Assembly: GCA_002336895.1 (NCBI GenBank)
Contig: DDFC01000036.1
Coordinates: 1 to 64,000, forward strand
Source: Verrucomicrobiaceae bacterium UBA1938
GTDB taxonomy: Bacteria > Verrucomicrobiota > Verrucomicrobiia > Verrucomicrobiales > Verrucomicrobiaceae
Length of the DNA stretch: 64,000 nt
Direction of reading: 5' to 3'
Shown: positions 17,620 through 26,314 of the stretch, in pieces
How the letters are laid out: every line of letters begins with the position of its first letter
Numbering within the stretch: the stretch's first letter is position 1
Program-made: the position numbers and the translations under genes
Notes under the pieces: generated by a model
What the model saw: the letters and a program-made list of their open reading frames with translations, nothing else
The model's database searches: none
What the model was told of the DNA's origin: nothing

Positions 17620-20600
17620 ATGTCTGCCTTCCGTTTTTTTTCGCTCTTCTCTCTCTTTCTTTCTCTTTCCGCCTTTGCCGAAGCACCCCAGGCGCGGCTG
17701 GATGAGAAGCACCGCGCCTTTCTCAAGGACTACTGCATCGACTGCCATCGTGCTGGAAAGGAGAAGGGCAAGGTGCGGCTGGATGACATCGCCTTCACGC
17801 TGGACTCAGTGGCGCGGGCGGATCTCTGGCAGAAGGTGCTTAATCAGGTGAACTCCGGCGAGATGCCGCCTGAGGATGAAAAGCAGCCGGAAAAGCTGGT
17901 GAAAACCAACTTCCTTGAGGCGCTCTCCGACACCCTCGTGTCTGCGCGTCAGTCGCTCGGGGATGTGCATGGAAAGATCACCATGCGCCGCCTGAACCGT
18001 CGCGAATACAAGAACACCATCCGCGATCTCCTCGGCGTGGACCTGCGCGTCAACGAGCTGCCAGCAGATGGCGGTGCGGGCAGCTTTGACACCGTGGGCT
18101 CGTCCCTTTTCATGTCGAGCGACCAGTTTGAGCAGTACCTCGCGCTGGGGCGTCAGGCGCTGGACGAGCACTTTGCGCGGTATGTCACGCCTGCTGCGGC
18201 TGTGCCACGCATCATGCATGCGGAAGCGGAGGAAAAGAATGCCAAGATCGCGAAGGCGCTGGCAGCACGTCTGAATGACCGGCGGCGCTACGAGAAGTGG
18301 ACGGCGGCGGTGGATGCGGCGGCACAGCGGCCCGAAAATGCGGAAACTTTGGCGGAAGTGCGCGCGGAGAAAAAGAACGACGAGACGCATCTCTACTCGC
18401 AGTGGCGGCGCATCCAAGGCGCGCCTGCTCCCACGGACTTCGGCTTTGTGGACGAGGTGAACGCAGACCACGCGGGGCGTCGCGACTGGCTGCACTACGT
18501 CCCGCATCATCGTGCGTATGTGCAGCACCCGCTGACAAAGACGGGCACGTTTCTCACCATCGAGGATGTGATGGTGAATCCGTACCAGCCCTTCCGCATT
18601 CCAGGCGACTGGCCTGCCGGCGACTACGTGGTGCGCGTGCGCATCGCAGCCACGGGCGACACACCGGCCGCGCGGCATTTTGTGGAGTTTGGCTCGCAGC
18701 ACGACTCGGGCGTGCGCGCGGTCATCAGCAGTCATCAGATCACTGGCACGATGGAGAAGCCGCAGGTGCTGGAGATTCCGCTGCGGTTCTCTCCGGAAAA
18801 TGGGCGCGGCTTTTTCTTCCAGGAGAAAGGCAGCTACGAGTCGGAGAACGCGGCGCGGCAGGTCTTTGAAGAGGCCAAAAAGCGCAACGGCACCGGGCCT
18901 GAGTTCGTGCTGTGGCTGGACTGGATCGAGGTGGCGGGCAAGGACGCCACGCTTACGGCGGCTGCCGCGCCGCAGGTGTTCAAAGCCCGCACTGAGGCCG
19001 AGGTGTTTGGCAACAAGCGCATGAACGGCCTCTACAAGCGCACGCAGGAGCAGCACGGGCACTACGCCCGCTGGGCCGCCGCTGTGGATGCCGCCGCAGC
19101 GCGTCCGGAAAATCTGAAAGTCGCCGCCGAGCTTCGGGAGAAGGCCAGAAAGCCGCGCCCCGCATCCGGGGTGCCCTACGCCACCCCGCTCTTCTTCTAC
19201 TTTGACTGGGAGCAGATCCAGGGCGCGCCATCTCCCGCAGACTACGGCTTCAAGGATGCGCAGCAGGCCTTCTTTGAGGAAAACCAGCACCGGCATTTTT
19301 TCTCCTACTACGCCGACTACCAAAAACTACCAGCACGTGACACCGGAGCATGGCTGCTCTTCTACCAGGCCTACCGCGAGGAGCATGTCTCCGCTGGGGA
19401 CAAGTGGCCCGCCGGGAAATACACGCTGCGCATGCGCGTGGCGGCCAATCCTGAGGCGCCAAAGGAGCGGCATTTCATCGAGGTGGGGCAGCGTGGCGAA
19501 GACGTCAGCGCCTTCACCGTGCTGGGGGCGCACCAGGTCACCGGCACGCTGGTGCAGCCGCAGATCATCGAGACCACCGTGGAGGTGAAGGCGGATGGCA
19601 GCCGTGAATTCGCCGTGCGTGAAAAGCGCCCGAACTCGCGTCAGGCCGAGGTCCGCCTCTACCACGATGAGTTTGAAAAATCCGGCCACGGCCCGCCGCC
19701 CGCCATCTGGGTGGACTGGCTGGAGCTGGAAGGCCCCGCGAACCTGGCCGCCGCACCGGCTCCCGTCGCAGCGCGCACCATCAAAGAGCACCGCGAGGTG
19801 GAGCTGCACGCCAATGCCTTGGTGGGCGGCACCTACCGTGGCTACTACGTGGGTGGAGAAAAGGCGGCGCAGGAGTTTCTGGCCACCGGAACGCCGCAGA
19901 AGGGCATCCCGGACATCAACGAGGCGAAGTTCCGCATCCGCGCCTTCAATGAGCATGGCCCTTCGTTTGAAAAATACCTCAATGACCCGCTTACGCAGAC
20001 GGGTGCGTTTCTCACCATCTACAATCTGCATGAGGAGGAGGTCATCACCCTGCCGCCAGACCAGCCCTCCGGCTGGTTGCGCACCAAGCACGAGCTGCCC
20101 GCTGCTGCACCCGGAGAGTATGTGCTGCGCTTTCGCATCGGTGCGGTGAAGGGGACGCCCGCCGGGCGTCACTTTGTGGAGCTGGGCAGCCGCATCGAGA
20201 AAGAGGACTTCACCTTGCTGAAGACCTTTCAGGTCAGCGGCACCACCGACGCGCCGCAGACCATCGAGCTGCCCGTCAGCATCGCCGCGCAGGGGCCGCG
20301 CACTTTTGTGCTGCGGGAAAAGCGGGATGTGAAGCTGGATCATGATCTCTACACCGCCGCACGCAAGGAAACCGGTGTGGGCCCGCCCTCCGCCCTGTGG
20401 ATCGACTGGGTGGAGTGGGAGGGCCCGCTGCATGACACAAAGACCACTCCGGAGATCCCGCCGGTGCTTCTGGCCAATGACAAGGGCACGAGCGAGCCCG
20501 ATCATGCACGCGCCTGCATCGCCGCCTTTGCGCAGCGTGCCTTCCGTGGTCGTGCGCCCAGCGCAGGGTATCTGGACAAACTGTGCGCTTTGTATGAGGC

Positions 20601-21762
20601 CCGCCGCAAGGCCGGAGACACGCAGCAGGCCGCGCTCAAGACACCGCTGAGCGCCGTGCTGGCCTCGCCGCATTTTCTCTACCTCGTGGAGCCCGGGCAG
20701 GAGCAGAAACCGCGCACGTTGGACGCCACCGAACTGGCCACGCGCCTCTCCTACTTCCTGTGGAGCGCCCCGCCGGACGAGGCGCTGCTGGCCCGCGCCC
20801 GCAGCGGCGATCTGTCACAGCCCGAAGTCCTCGCGCAAGAAGTGGCACGCATGCTGGCCAGTCCGAAGGCGGATGCCTTTGTCAGCGGCTTTGTGCATCA
20901 GTGGCTCGGCATGGAGCGGCTGGACTTCTTCCAGTTCGACACCAGGCAGTTCCGCGACTTTGACGAAAGCGCCCGCGCCGCAGCTCGGCAGGAGGTGTAC
21001 GAGACCTTTGCGCACCTGCTCCGAAACCACGGCAGCCTCTCCCGCCTGCTGAAGAGCGACGAGGTTTTTATCAACGGCCTGCTGGCCACCTACTACGACA
21101 TCGAAGGCGTGAGCGGCGATACGTTTCAAAAAGTGAAGCTGCAGCCCGGATCGCCACGCGGCGGGCTGCTCGGCATGGCGGCCATCCTGGCCATGGGCAG
21201 CAATGGAGAGCGCACCAGCCCAGTGGAGCGCGGCGCGTGGGTGCTGCGCAAGCTGCTGCACTCCCCGCCGCCGCCCGCACCGCCCAATGTGCCGCAGCTC
21301 ACGCGGCTGGAGGGAAAAGTGCTCAGCACCCGCGAGCGCCTGCTGGCTCATCAGGAGGAGGCGCAGTGCCTGCAGTGCCACCGCAAGATCGACTCCATCG
21401 GCTTTGGTCTGGAAAACTTCAATGCCGCCGGCAAATGGCGCACCGAGGAGAGTCAGGAAAAGAAAGCCGGTGGCGGCAAAGCCACCGTGCTCAAGACCTG
21501 GCCCATCGACCCCAGCGGCGCGTTTTACAACGGGCCTGCTTTTGCAGACTACTTCCAGCTCCGCGACCTCATCGCCGCGCGCAGAGGAGATTTTGCCAAA
21601 GGCTATGCCGAGGCGCTGATCGAGTACGCGCTCGGCCGCCCCTGCGGCTTCACGGACGAGGCGCTCGTCTCACGCATCCTCTCCCGTGCCCAGGCGAAGG
21701 GGTATGACCTCAGCGAGTTCATCCTCGCGCTGGTCACGAGCCCCGAGTTTCAGCGCAAGTGA
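17620..21762 (+). CDS. Very large DUF1587/DUF1592/DUF1588/DUF1585 protein with cytochrome-like ends
   Basis: 1380 residues from ATG 17620, chosen because AGGGA lies 7 bases upstream and a signal peptide follows (SLFLSLSAFAEA). Order: CIDCH haem-like site (39-43), DUF1587 (MRRLNRREYKNTIRDLLGV), three tandem beta-rich repeats, DUF1595, DUF1592 (ELATRLSYFLWSAPPDEALL), DUF1588 (RGGLLGMAAILAMGSNGERTSP with CLQCH at 1250-1254) and DUF1585 (EALIEYALGRPCGFTD). Each central repeat reads GAP...F, TGTFLTI, GDY or GEYVLR, RHFVE, a QVTGT-like strand and a WIDWVE-like strand. These proteins are thought to be exported redox or polymer-degradation factors; the substrate is unknown. It forms an operon with the DUF1552 gene. 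Confidence 0.9.
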   Translation: MSAFRFFSLFSLFLSLSAFAEAPQARLDEKHRAFLKDYCIDCHRAGKEKGKVRLDDIAFTLDSVARADLWQKVLNQVNSGEMPPEDEKQPEKLVKTNFLEALSDTLVSARQSLGDVHGKITMRRLNRREYKNTIRDLLGVDLRVNELPADGGAGSFDTVGSSLFMSSDQFEQYLALGRQALDEHFARYVTPAAAVPRIMHAEAEEKNAKIAKALAARLNDRRRYEKWTAAVDAAAQRPENAETLAEVRAEKKNDETHLYSQWRRIQGAPAPTDFGFVDEVNADHAGRRDWLHYVPHHRAYVQHPLTKTGTFLTIEDVMVNPYQPFRIPGDWPAGDYVVRVRIAATGDTPAARHFVEFGSQHDSGVRAVISSHQITGTMEKPQVLEIPLRFSPENGRGFFFQEKGSYESENAARQVFEEAKKRNGTGPEFVLWLDWIEVAGKDATLTAAAAPQVFKARTEAEVFGNKRMNGLYKRTQEQHGHYARWAAAVDAAAARPENLKVAAELREKARKPRPASGVPYATPLFFYFDWEQIQGAPSPADYGFKDAQQAFFEENQHRHFFSYYADYQKLPARDTGAWLLFYQAYREEHVSAGDKWPAGKYTLRMRVAANPEAPKERHFIEVGQRGEDVSAFTVLGAHQVTGTLVQPQIIETTVEVKADGSREFAVREKRPNSRQAEVRLYHDEFEKSGHGPPPAIWVDWLELEGPANLAAAPAPVAARTIKEHREVELHANALVGGTYRGYYVGGEKAAQEFLATGTPQKGIPDINEAKFRIRAFNEHGPSFEKYLNDPLTQTGAFLTIYNLHEEEVITLPPDQPSGWLRTKHELPAAAPGEYVLRFRIGAVKGTPAGRHFVELGSRIEKEDFTLLKTFQVSGTTDAPQTIELPVSIAAQGPRTFVLREKRDVKLDHDLYTAARKETGVGPPSALWIDWVEWEGPLHDTKTTPEIPPVLLANDKGTSEPDHARACIAAFAQRAFRGRAPSAGYLDKLCALYEARRKAGDTQQAALKTPLSAVLASPHFLYLVEPGQEQKPRTLDATELATRLSYFLWSAPPDEALLARARSGDLSQPEVLAQEVARMLASPKADAFVSGFVHQWLGMERLDFFQFDTRQFRDFDESARAAARQEVYETFAHLLRNHGSLSRLLKSDEVFINGLLATYYDIEGVSGDTFQKVKLQPGSPRGGLLGMAAILAMGSNGERTSPVERGAWVLRKLLHSPPPPAPPNVPQLTRLEGKVLSTRERLLAHQEEAQCLQCHRKIDSIGFGLENFNAAGKWRTEESQEKKAGGGKATVLKTWPIDPSGAFYNGPAFADYFQLRDLIAARRGDFAKGYAEALIEYALGRPCGFTDEALVSRILSRAQAKGYDLSEFILALVTSPEFQRK

Positions 21763-21792
21763 GCAGCGCACGCAGCTTGCTCCCCGCTTTCG

Positions 21793-22416
21793 TCACGCTC
21801 TTTTCACCTCACCATCACCGCTCTCTGCCTTATCGATGTCCTCAAACGACCGTCGCACTTTCTCGATCTGCTGGCGGTAGTGCTCGGCGTCGCCGTAGTC
21901 GAAGAAGAAGCGGTAGCGGCTGTGCATGGACTTCATGCGCAGCGCGTGCTTGATGGGGCACCAGTACTGCTCCGTGCGCGCGGCCACCTCCGAGGCGCAG
22001 GCCAGCACGCCGTTGGCGTAGCCGCAGTACTCGCAGTTAAACTTCTCAGCCCAGTTCAGGTAGGCCAGGTGGCGGCGGTCCAGCCGGATGTAGTCGGCAC
22101 GCTTCACCTTGGGGATGCCGTAGATGGGGAAGCAGATGGCCTGATACACCACCATAAAGACATCCAGGATGACGATGGGGATGATGCATGACCAGATGAC
22201 CGGCGTGGTCAGCAGGATCATGAAGCGGGAGTCGCGGATGTAGTGGGTGAAGCGCTTGCTCAGGAGCCGGTGCCGGGCGCGCGCCTCCTCGGTGAAGCGT
22301 ATCTTGCCCTGCCGCACCTCGTAAAAAAACTCCATCTCCTTCTTCTGCAGCTCGCGCAGGATTTCCTTTTCCAGCGATTGCATGCGCTCCAGCAGGGTTT
22401 CGAGCTGTTCGTTCAT
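21793..22416 (-). CDS. Membrane protein with CEYCGYANG motif, unknown function
   Basis: The frame is open to 22671, but MNEQLETLLERMQSLEKEIL at 22416 is a sensible start; the upstream sequence is intergenic. The 207-residue protein has an N-terminal coiled-coil-like helix, a double hydrophobic segment (about 66-100), and a cytoplasmic-looking part with FNCEYCGYANG, ASEVAARTEQYWCPI. That pattern (CxYCxYxNG, then ExxxRTExYWCPI) recurs in uncharacterised proteins and may bind a metal through the three Cys. The C-terminus is charged. It is divergent from the halogenase-like gene, with a 190-bp shared upstream region. Confidence 0.75.
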   Translation of the reverse strand: MNEQLETLLERMQSLEKEILRELQKKEMEFFYEVRQGKIRFTEEARARHRLLSKRFTHYIRDSRFMILLTTPVIWSCIIPIVILDVFMVVYQAICFPIYGIPKVKRADYIRLDRRHLAYLNWAEKFNCEYCGYANGVLACASEVAARTEQYWCPIKHALRMKSMHSRYRFFFDYGDAEHYRQQIEKVRRSFEDIDKAESGDGEVKRA

Positions 22417-22606
22417 GGGAAAAAGAATAAGTGATTGTCCGGGCTTGGAGGTACACTCTTTTTTGGTGGATCTTGCACGGAGGCTGCTGTGCCTCGGGGC
22501 TTTCTCTGAAAAAGGTGCCGCGTCAGCACTGAAAATATCAGATGTCAGGCGCTTTGGTGACGGACTTTTTCTTGCGGCCTGTGCTGAGAGCCACCATTCA
22601 TTCGGC

Positions 22607-23860
22607 ATGAGCAAAACTTGGGATGTCATCATCATCGGTGGAGGCCCTGCGGGAGCCACCGCTGCGGCCACGCTGCGTCAGTCTGGGCGCTCGGTGCTCG
22701 TGCTGGAAAAGTCCAAGTTTCCGCGCTTCCACATCGGCGAGTCGCTGCTGCCCTACAATCGCGAGATCTTTGACGACCTAGGCGTCTGGTCCAAGATCCA
22801 GTCCGCAGGTTTCATGGTAAAACGCGGGGCGCAGTTCTGGATGGGCAATGGCCGGCTGCACACGCGGCTGGATTTCTCGCGCGGCTCCTTCACCGAATTC
22901 CCCGAGTCCATCCAGGTGGAGCGCGCCAAATTTGACGACATCCTGCTGCGCCATGCGGAGTCCCTTGGCGCGGAGGTCGTGGAGCAGGCGCTGGTCACGG
23001 AGCACTGCGTCTCCCCGGACTGCGCCACAGTGAAATACCGCACCGCCGACGGCAGCGATCACGAGGTGCGCTCCGCCTTCCTCATGGATGCCAGCGGCCT
23101 GAGCAACTTCACCGCCAACCGCGAAAACCTTCGCGATTACTACCCCGGGCACAAAAAGATCGCCATCTTTGGCCATTACAGCGGCGTGCAGATGCCGGTG
23201 GGAAATGAGAAGGGAGACATTCTCATCATCCGCCGTGAAAACTCGTGGTTCTGGATGATCCCGCTGGAGGATGACAAGACCAGCGTGGGCCTGGTGCTGG
23301 ACCAGGCCGACTTCAAGGCGCTGAAGCAGGACCCGCAGCAGGTCTTTGACGAGGCCGTGCTCAGCACCCCTGCCGTGCAGCAGCGCATGATGAATGCGAA
23401 AGCCATCACCCAGGGGCATGTGCTCACTGATTTTTCCTATACCAACCGCAAGCTCGTCTCCCCCCGCCTCGTGCGTGTGGGGGATGCGTCCGGGTTCATC
23501 GACCCCATCTTTTCCAGCGGTGTGATGCTGGCCATGAAGAGCGCGCGGGATGGGGCGCAGGCAGTGAGCGCGGCCATCGCCTCCGGGCGTGCCATGACCT
23601 TTGCGCTGCGGCGCTACGAGTGGGGCACCCGCCGCCATGTGGGGCGCTTCTGGCAGTTCATCGAAAAATTCTACACCAAGCACTTTGCGCAGCTCTTCTT
23701 CCAGCCGAGCAACCGCTTCCGCGTGGTGTGCGCCATCAACTGCACGCTCGCCGGCCGCACCCGCCCGTCCTTCGCCACGTGGTGGCGGCTGAAGTTCTTC
23801 TTCATCCTCGTGGCACTGCAGAAGCGCTTCAACCTGGCCAAGCCGATCAAGATCAGCTGA
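22607..23860 (+). CDS. FAD-dependent oxidoreductase of the flavin-dependent halogenase type
   Basis: A 417-residue protein from ATG 22607. The FAD-binding GGGPAG (11-16) follows the first strand. FHIGESLLP (41-49) is the form seen in CmlS-type and related halogenases. Lys72 in FMVKRGAQF aligns with the catalytic lysine of flavin-dependent halogenases, WFWMIP (214-219) fits the WxWxIP motif, and GDASGFIDPIFSSG (292-305) fits FxxPxxSxG. These features support FADH2-dependent halogenation, but the same clade contains hydroxylases and reductases. No flavin reductase, polyketide synthase or peptide synthetase is nearby, so the substrate cannot be guessed. Confidence 0.82.
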   Translation: MSKTWDVIIIGGGPAGATAAATLRQSGRSVLVLEKSKFPRFHIGESLLPYNREIFDDLGVWSKIQSAGFMVKRGAQFWMGNGRLHTRLDFSRGSFTEFPESIQVERAKFDDILLRHAESLGAEVVEQALVTEHCVSPDCATVKYRTADGSDHEVRSAFLMDASGLSNFTANRENLRDYYPGHKKIAIFGHYSGVQMPVGNEKGDILIIRRENSWFWMIPLEDDKTSVGLVLDQADFKALKQDPQQVFDEAVLSTPAVQQRMMNAKAITQGHVLTDFSYTNRKLVSPRLVRVGDASGFIDPIFSSGVMLAMKSARDGAQAVSAAIASGRAMTFALRRYEWGTRRHVGRFWQFIEKFYTKHFAQLFFQPSNRFRVVCAINCTLAGRTRPSFATWWRLKFFFILVALQKRFNLAKPIKIS

Positions 23861-23884
23861 GGTTTATCCCGGAGCGCTCCCTCC

Positions 23885-25342
23885 TCACCGCAGCTTCACG
23901 CGCAGCATGGGCGCGGAGCGGGTGCCGTTTTCTTTGGTGGCAAAGGCGTGCACGAGGCCGCTGTCCTGCGTTTCGTTCGTCTCGCGGCAGATGATCAGGG
24001 TGGCGATCTGGTTGGTGTCGGCGCTGAGGAAATCGGCCAGGTCTTTGCCGCGCAGCTTGCGGGTGCCGCGGTTGATGCCCTGGGCGATCTCGAATTTCCC
24101 CAGCAGCTTTACCTTGGCGGCCACGGGCAGGTTTCGCTCAGGCTGCAGCGGATCATGCGCGGGGGACTGCTGCCAGGTCAGGCCGCCCTCCTCCCACGCG
24201 TCCTGCGTTTCATCCAGCACGCCATACACGGCGAAGGTACTGTCCGGCACAAAGCTGGCAAAGCCCAGTTCGCTGGGCTCGATGGTCAGCACCAGCTCGG
24301 CGTCCTCGATCTGGCGGCCGCTGAACTGGCTGAGGTCAAAGGCGATGTAGCCCTTGCGGTTCAGATCCGGCTTGGTGTCGCGGCTGTGCTTCACGCGGAA
24401 AAAGGGATGCGTGCCAAAGTCGTGCGGGGCTTTGTCTGAGGACTGGATGTAGCTGTCCTTGCCACGGCCAAAGGCGGTGGTGATGGCGCGCCAGCCGTCT
24501 CCGGCATCGATCACGATGGAGGGCTGCCAGCGGCTGGGCTCGGCATCGTCGTCATCGCCGGCGGAGGGGTGCATCTGCTTCTGCGACCAGCCGTGGTCCA
24601 CGCGCTGGCCTTTCTCCAGCTTCTTGGATTGGGCACCGGATTTGTCGTCAACCTCCACCAGGCCCTCCATCACCTGCACGAGGTACTTGCCATCCTCTCC
24701 GGCGCTGAGGCCAAATTTGGTGCCCCAGTCGATGACCTTCGCGTCCTTGGTGTCAATGCTGAATCCCTTGGCCTGCGGCGGCACCTCGGCCACCAGCGTG
24801 CCACGGCGCAGCTTGCAGTTCATGCCGTCCATCACCTCCACGGTGGCGGGGGCCTCCAGCACCAGCTCGGCACCGCTGTCAAAGCGGATGACGGCCAGCC
24901 CCTCCATGAGGTCCAGCATGCCAGGCTTCAGGCGTGCGCCCTCCACGGTGGGCAGGCTGCTGCCAGCCCACTGGCACTGCTGCGCACGCACCAGCGTGGC
25001 CACGGTGCCGTCCCGCTGCCCGGGCAGCCACACGAGGGCAAAGGTCACGCAGGCCGCTGCTGCGGCCGTGATGCCATACCGCCACCAGGGGGTGCGCATC
25101 GGGGCAGGGCGGGCTGGCTCGGCGTGCCCGGTATCGGGCGCAGGCGTGGCGCTCATGGCGGCATGCCAGGAGTCATCCAGGCACAGCTCGGCGCGCTGGT
25201 GCAGGGCCTTGGCAAAAAAAGCGCGTGCTTCAGCATCGGCGCGCAGCTCGGCCTCCAGCGCGGCCACCTCGGCGGCGCTCAGCTTTTCATCGGCGTAGCG
25301 CTCGCACAGTTCCATCAGGCGAAATTCATCGGCGGGCTTCAT
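23885..25342 (-). CDS. FecR-family anti-sigma/membrane protein with C-terminal DNRLRE-like domain
   Basis: A 485-residue protein. The first 70 residues form a short helical, anti-sigma-like region (RYADEKLSAAEVAALEAEL). One membrane helix lies at about 88-106. The FecR region (about 115-260) contains LRRGTLVAEVP, GFSIDTKDAKVIDWGTKF and YLVQVMEGLVEV. The C-terminal half (about 275-485) looks like a DNRLRE/CBM96-type beta domain (GYIAFDLSQFSGRQIEDAEL, WEEGGLTWQQSPA). Its ATG overlaps the stop of the sigma gene by 4 bases, so the two are translationally coupled and should act as regulator and sigma factor across the membrane. Confidence 0.87.
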   Translation of the reverse strand: MKPADEFRLMELCERYADEKLSAAEVAALEAELRADAEARAFFAKALHQRAELCLDDSWHAAMSATPAPDTGHAEPARPAPMRTPWWRYGITAAAAACVTFALVWLPGQRDGTVATLVRAQQCQWAGSSLPTVEGARLKPGMLDLMEGLAVIRFDSGAELVLEAPATVEVMDGMNCKLRRGTLVAEVPPQAKGFSIDTKDAKVIDWGTKFGLSAGEDGKYLVQVMEGLVEVDDKSGAQSKKLEKGQRVDHGWSQKQMHPSAGDDDDAEPSRWQPSIVIDAGDGWRAITTAFGRGKDSYIQSSDKAPHDFGTHPFFRVKHSRDTKPDLNRKGYIAFDLSQFSGRQIEDAELVLTIEPSELGFASFVPDSTFAVYGVLDETQDAWEEGGLTWQQSPAHDPLQPERNLPVAAKVKLLGKFEIAQGINRGTRKLRGKDLADFLSADTNQIATLIICRETNETQDSGLVHAFATKENGTRSAPMLRVKLR

Positions 25343-25872
25343 GCTTCGGCACCTCCTTGGAGTTGGATTTCTTTTTCCACGCAGGTCATGAGGCTCATGC
25401 GGATGCGGCTGAGCGCGCGGTACACCGCGCCCGCCGTGCTGCGTATGCGCTCCGCCACGCCGTCGATCTCCAGGTCCTCGTAGTAGCGCAGGGTGATCAG
25501 CTGGCGGTGGGCGGCGGGCAGCTTGGCCACGCAGGCGCGCAGGGCCTCGCTGCGCAGGTCGGCGGAGTCGCTGAGCTTGCTCACCTCATCGTGCAGCAGC
25601 TCCAGCATCTCATCGCTCAGCGGGGTGGCCTCGCGCTTCTTCTGGCGGCGGTAGGTCAGCACCTGGTGAAAGGCCGTCTTGCGCGCCCAGGCCAGGAAAT
25701 TCGTGCCGCTCTCAAACTGCTCAAAACTCCGCCACAGGATCATCTTCGTCTGCTGCAGGATGTCATCCGCATCATGCGGCACCGTCACGAGGCTGTACAC
25801 ATACACGCCCAGCGCGCGGTCATGGCGCGTGAGCAGCTCGAGGAACTCCTGGGTGCGGTCGGGGGAGGACAT
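25339..25872 (-). CDS. ECF sigma factor (Rhodopirellula/Verrucomicrobium-type)
   Basis: A 177-residue sigma-70 family protein from ATG 25872. Region 2 includes DADDILQQTKMILWRSFEQF and FLAWARKTAFHQVL; region 4 includes LPAAHRQLITLRYYEDLEI, with AERIRSTAGAVYRALSRIR as the DNA-reading helix. Its size and sequence match the ECF group common in Planctomycetes and Verrucomicrobia. The stop overlaps the FecR-type gene by 4 bases. Its target promoters cannot be read from this window. Confidence 0.93.
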   Translation of the reverse strand: MSSPDRTQEFLELLTRHDRALGVYVYSLVTVPHDADDILQQTKMILWRSFEQFESGTNFLAWARKTAFHQVLTYRRQKKREATPLSDEMLELLHDEVSKLSDSADLRSEALRACVAKLPAAHRQLITLRYYEDLEIDGVAERIRSTAGAVYRALSRIRMSLMTCVEKEIQLQGGAEA

Positions 25873-25966
25873 GGCGTGGGTGTGCTGGCAGTGTAAAAGC
25901 CGCGTACGCCTTATACAGTCGCCTGCGGCAGGCTTTTGGACAAAATATTTCCTGCTCGGCTGCCAC

Positions 25967-26227
25967 TCACAGGCCAAGGCTTAATCTAGACTTAAGCACC
26001 ACGACAAAAACGGCGAAAATGCCCGCTTGGAGAGCCATCGACCATCCCTTTTCATTTCCAGCAAGCTTGAGGCACACTTTCGACAAAGCGAACAAAATCA
26101 GGACAACCCAAACGGGCATGTCAGAAGGCGGCGCTGCCTCTTTATTCGACATCACGGGTGGAATGCACAACAAGAGCGACAGCCCAAAGAGTATCTGCCC
26201 TGCCAGATTTAGAATGGCACCTTTCAT
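25967..26227 (-). CDS. Small membrane protein of unknown function
   Basis: An 86-residue protein with three hydrophobic helices (about 5-26, 38-55 and 64-82) joined by short polar loops. No family is recognised. It sits alone between the ECF sigma gene and the thioredoxin-like gene, all on the minus strand, with gaps of about 90 bp on each side. The regular hydrophobic pattern supports it as a real gene. Confidence 0.55.
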   Translation of the reverse strand: MKGAILNLAGQILFGLSLLLCIPPVMSNKEAAPPSDMPVWVVLILFALSKVCLKLAGNEKGWSMALQAGIFAVFVVVLKSRLSLGL

Positions 26228-26314
26228 AAATTCGCAGGCTCAAAACCCCTGATATGCTTTTTGAGAGCAGCCGCGTGTGATGAGGCAGCGCATTCTCCCA
26301 CCGTTTCCATCCTC

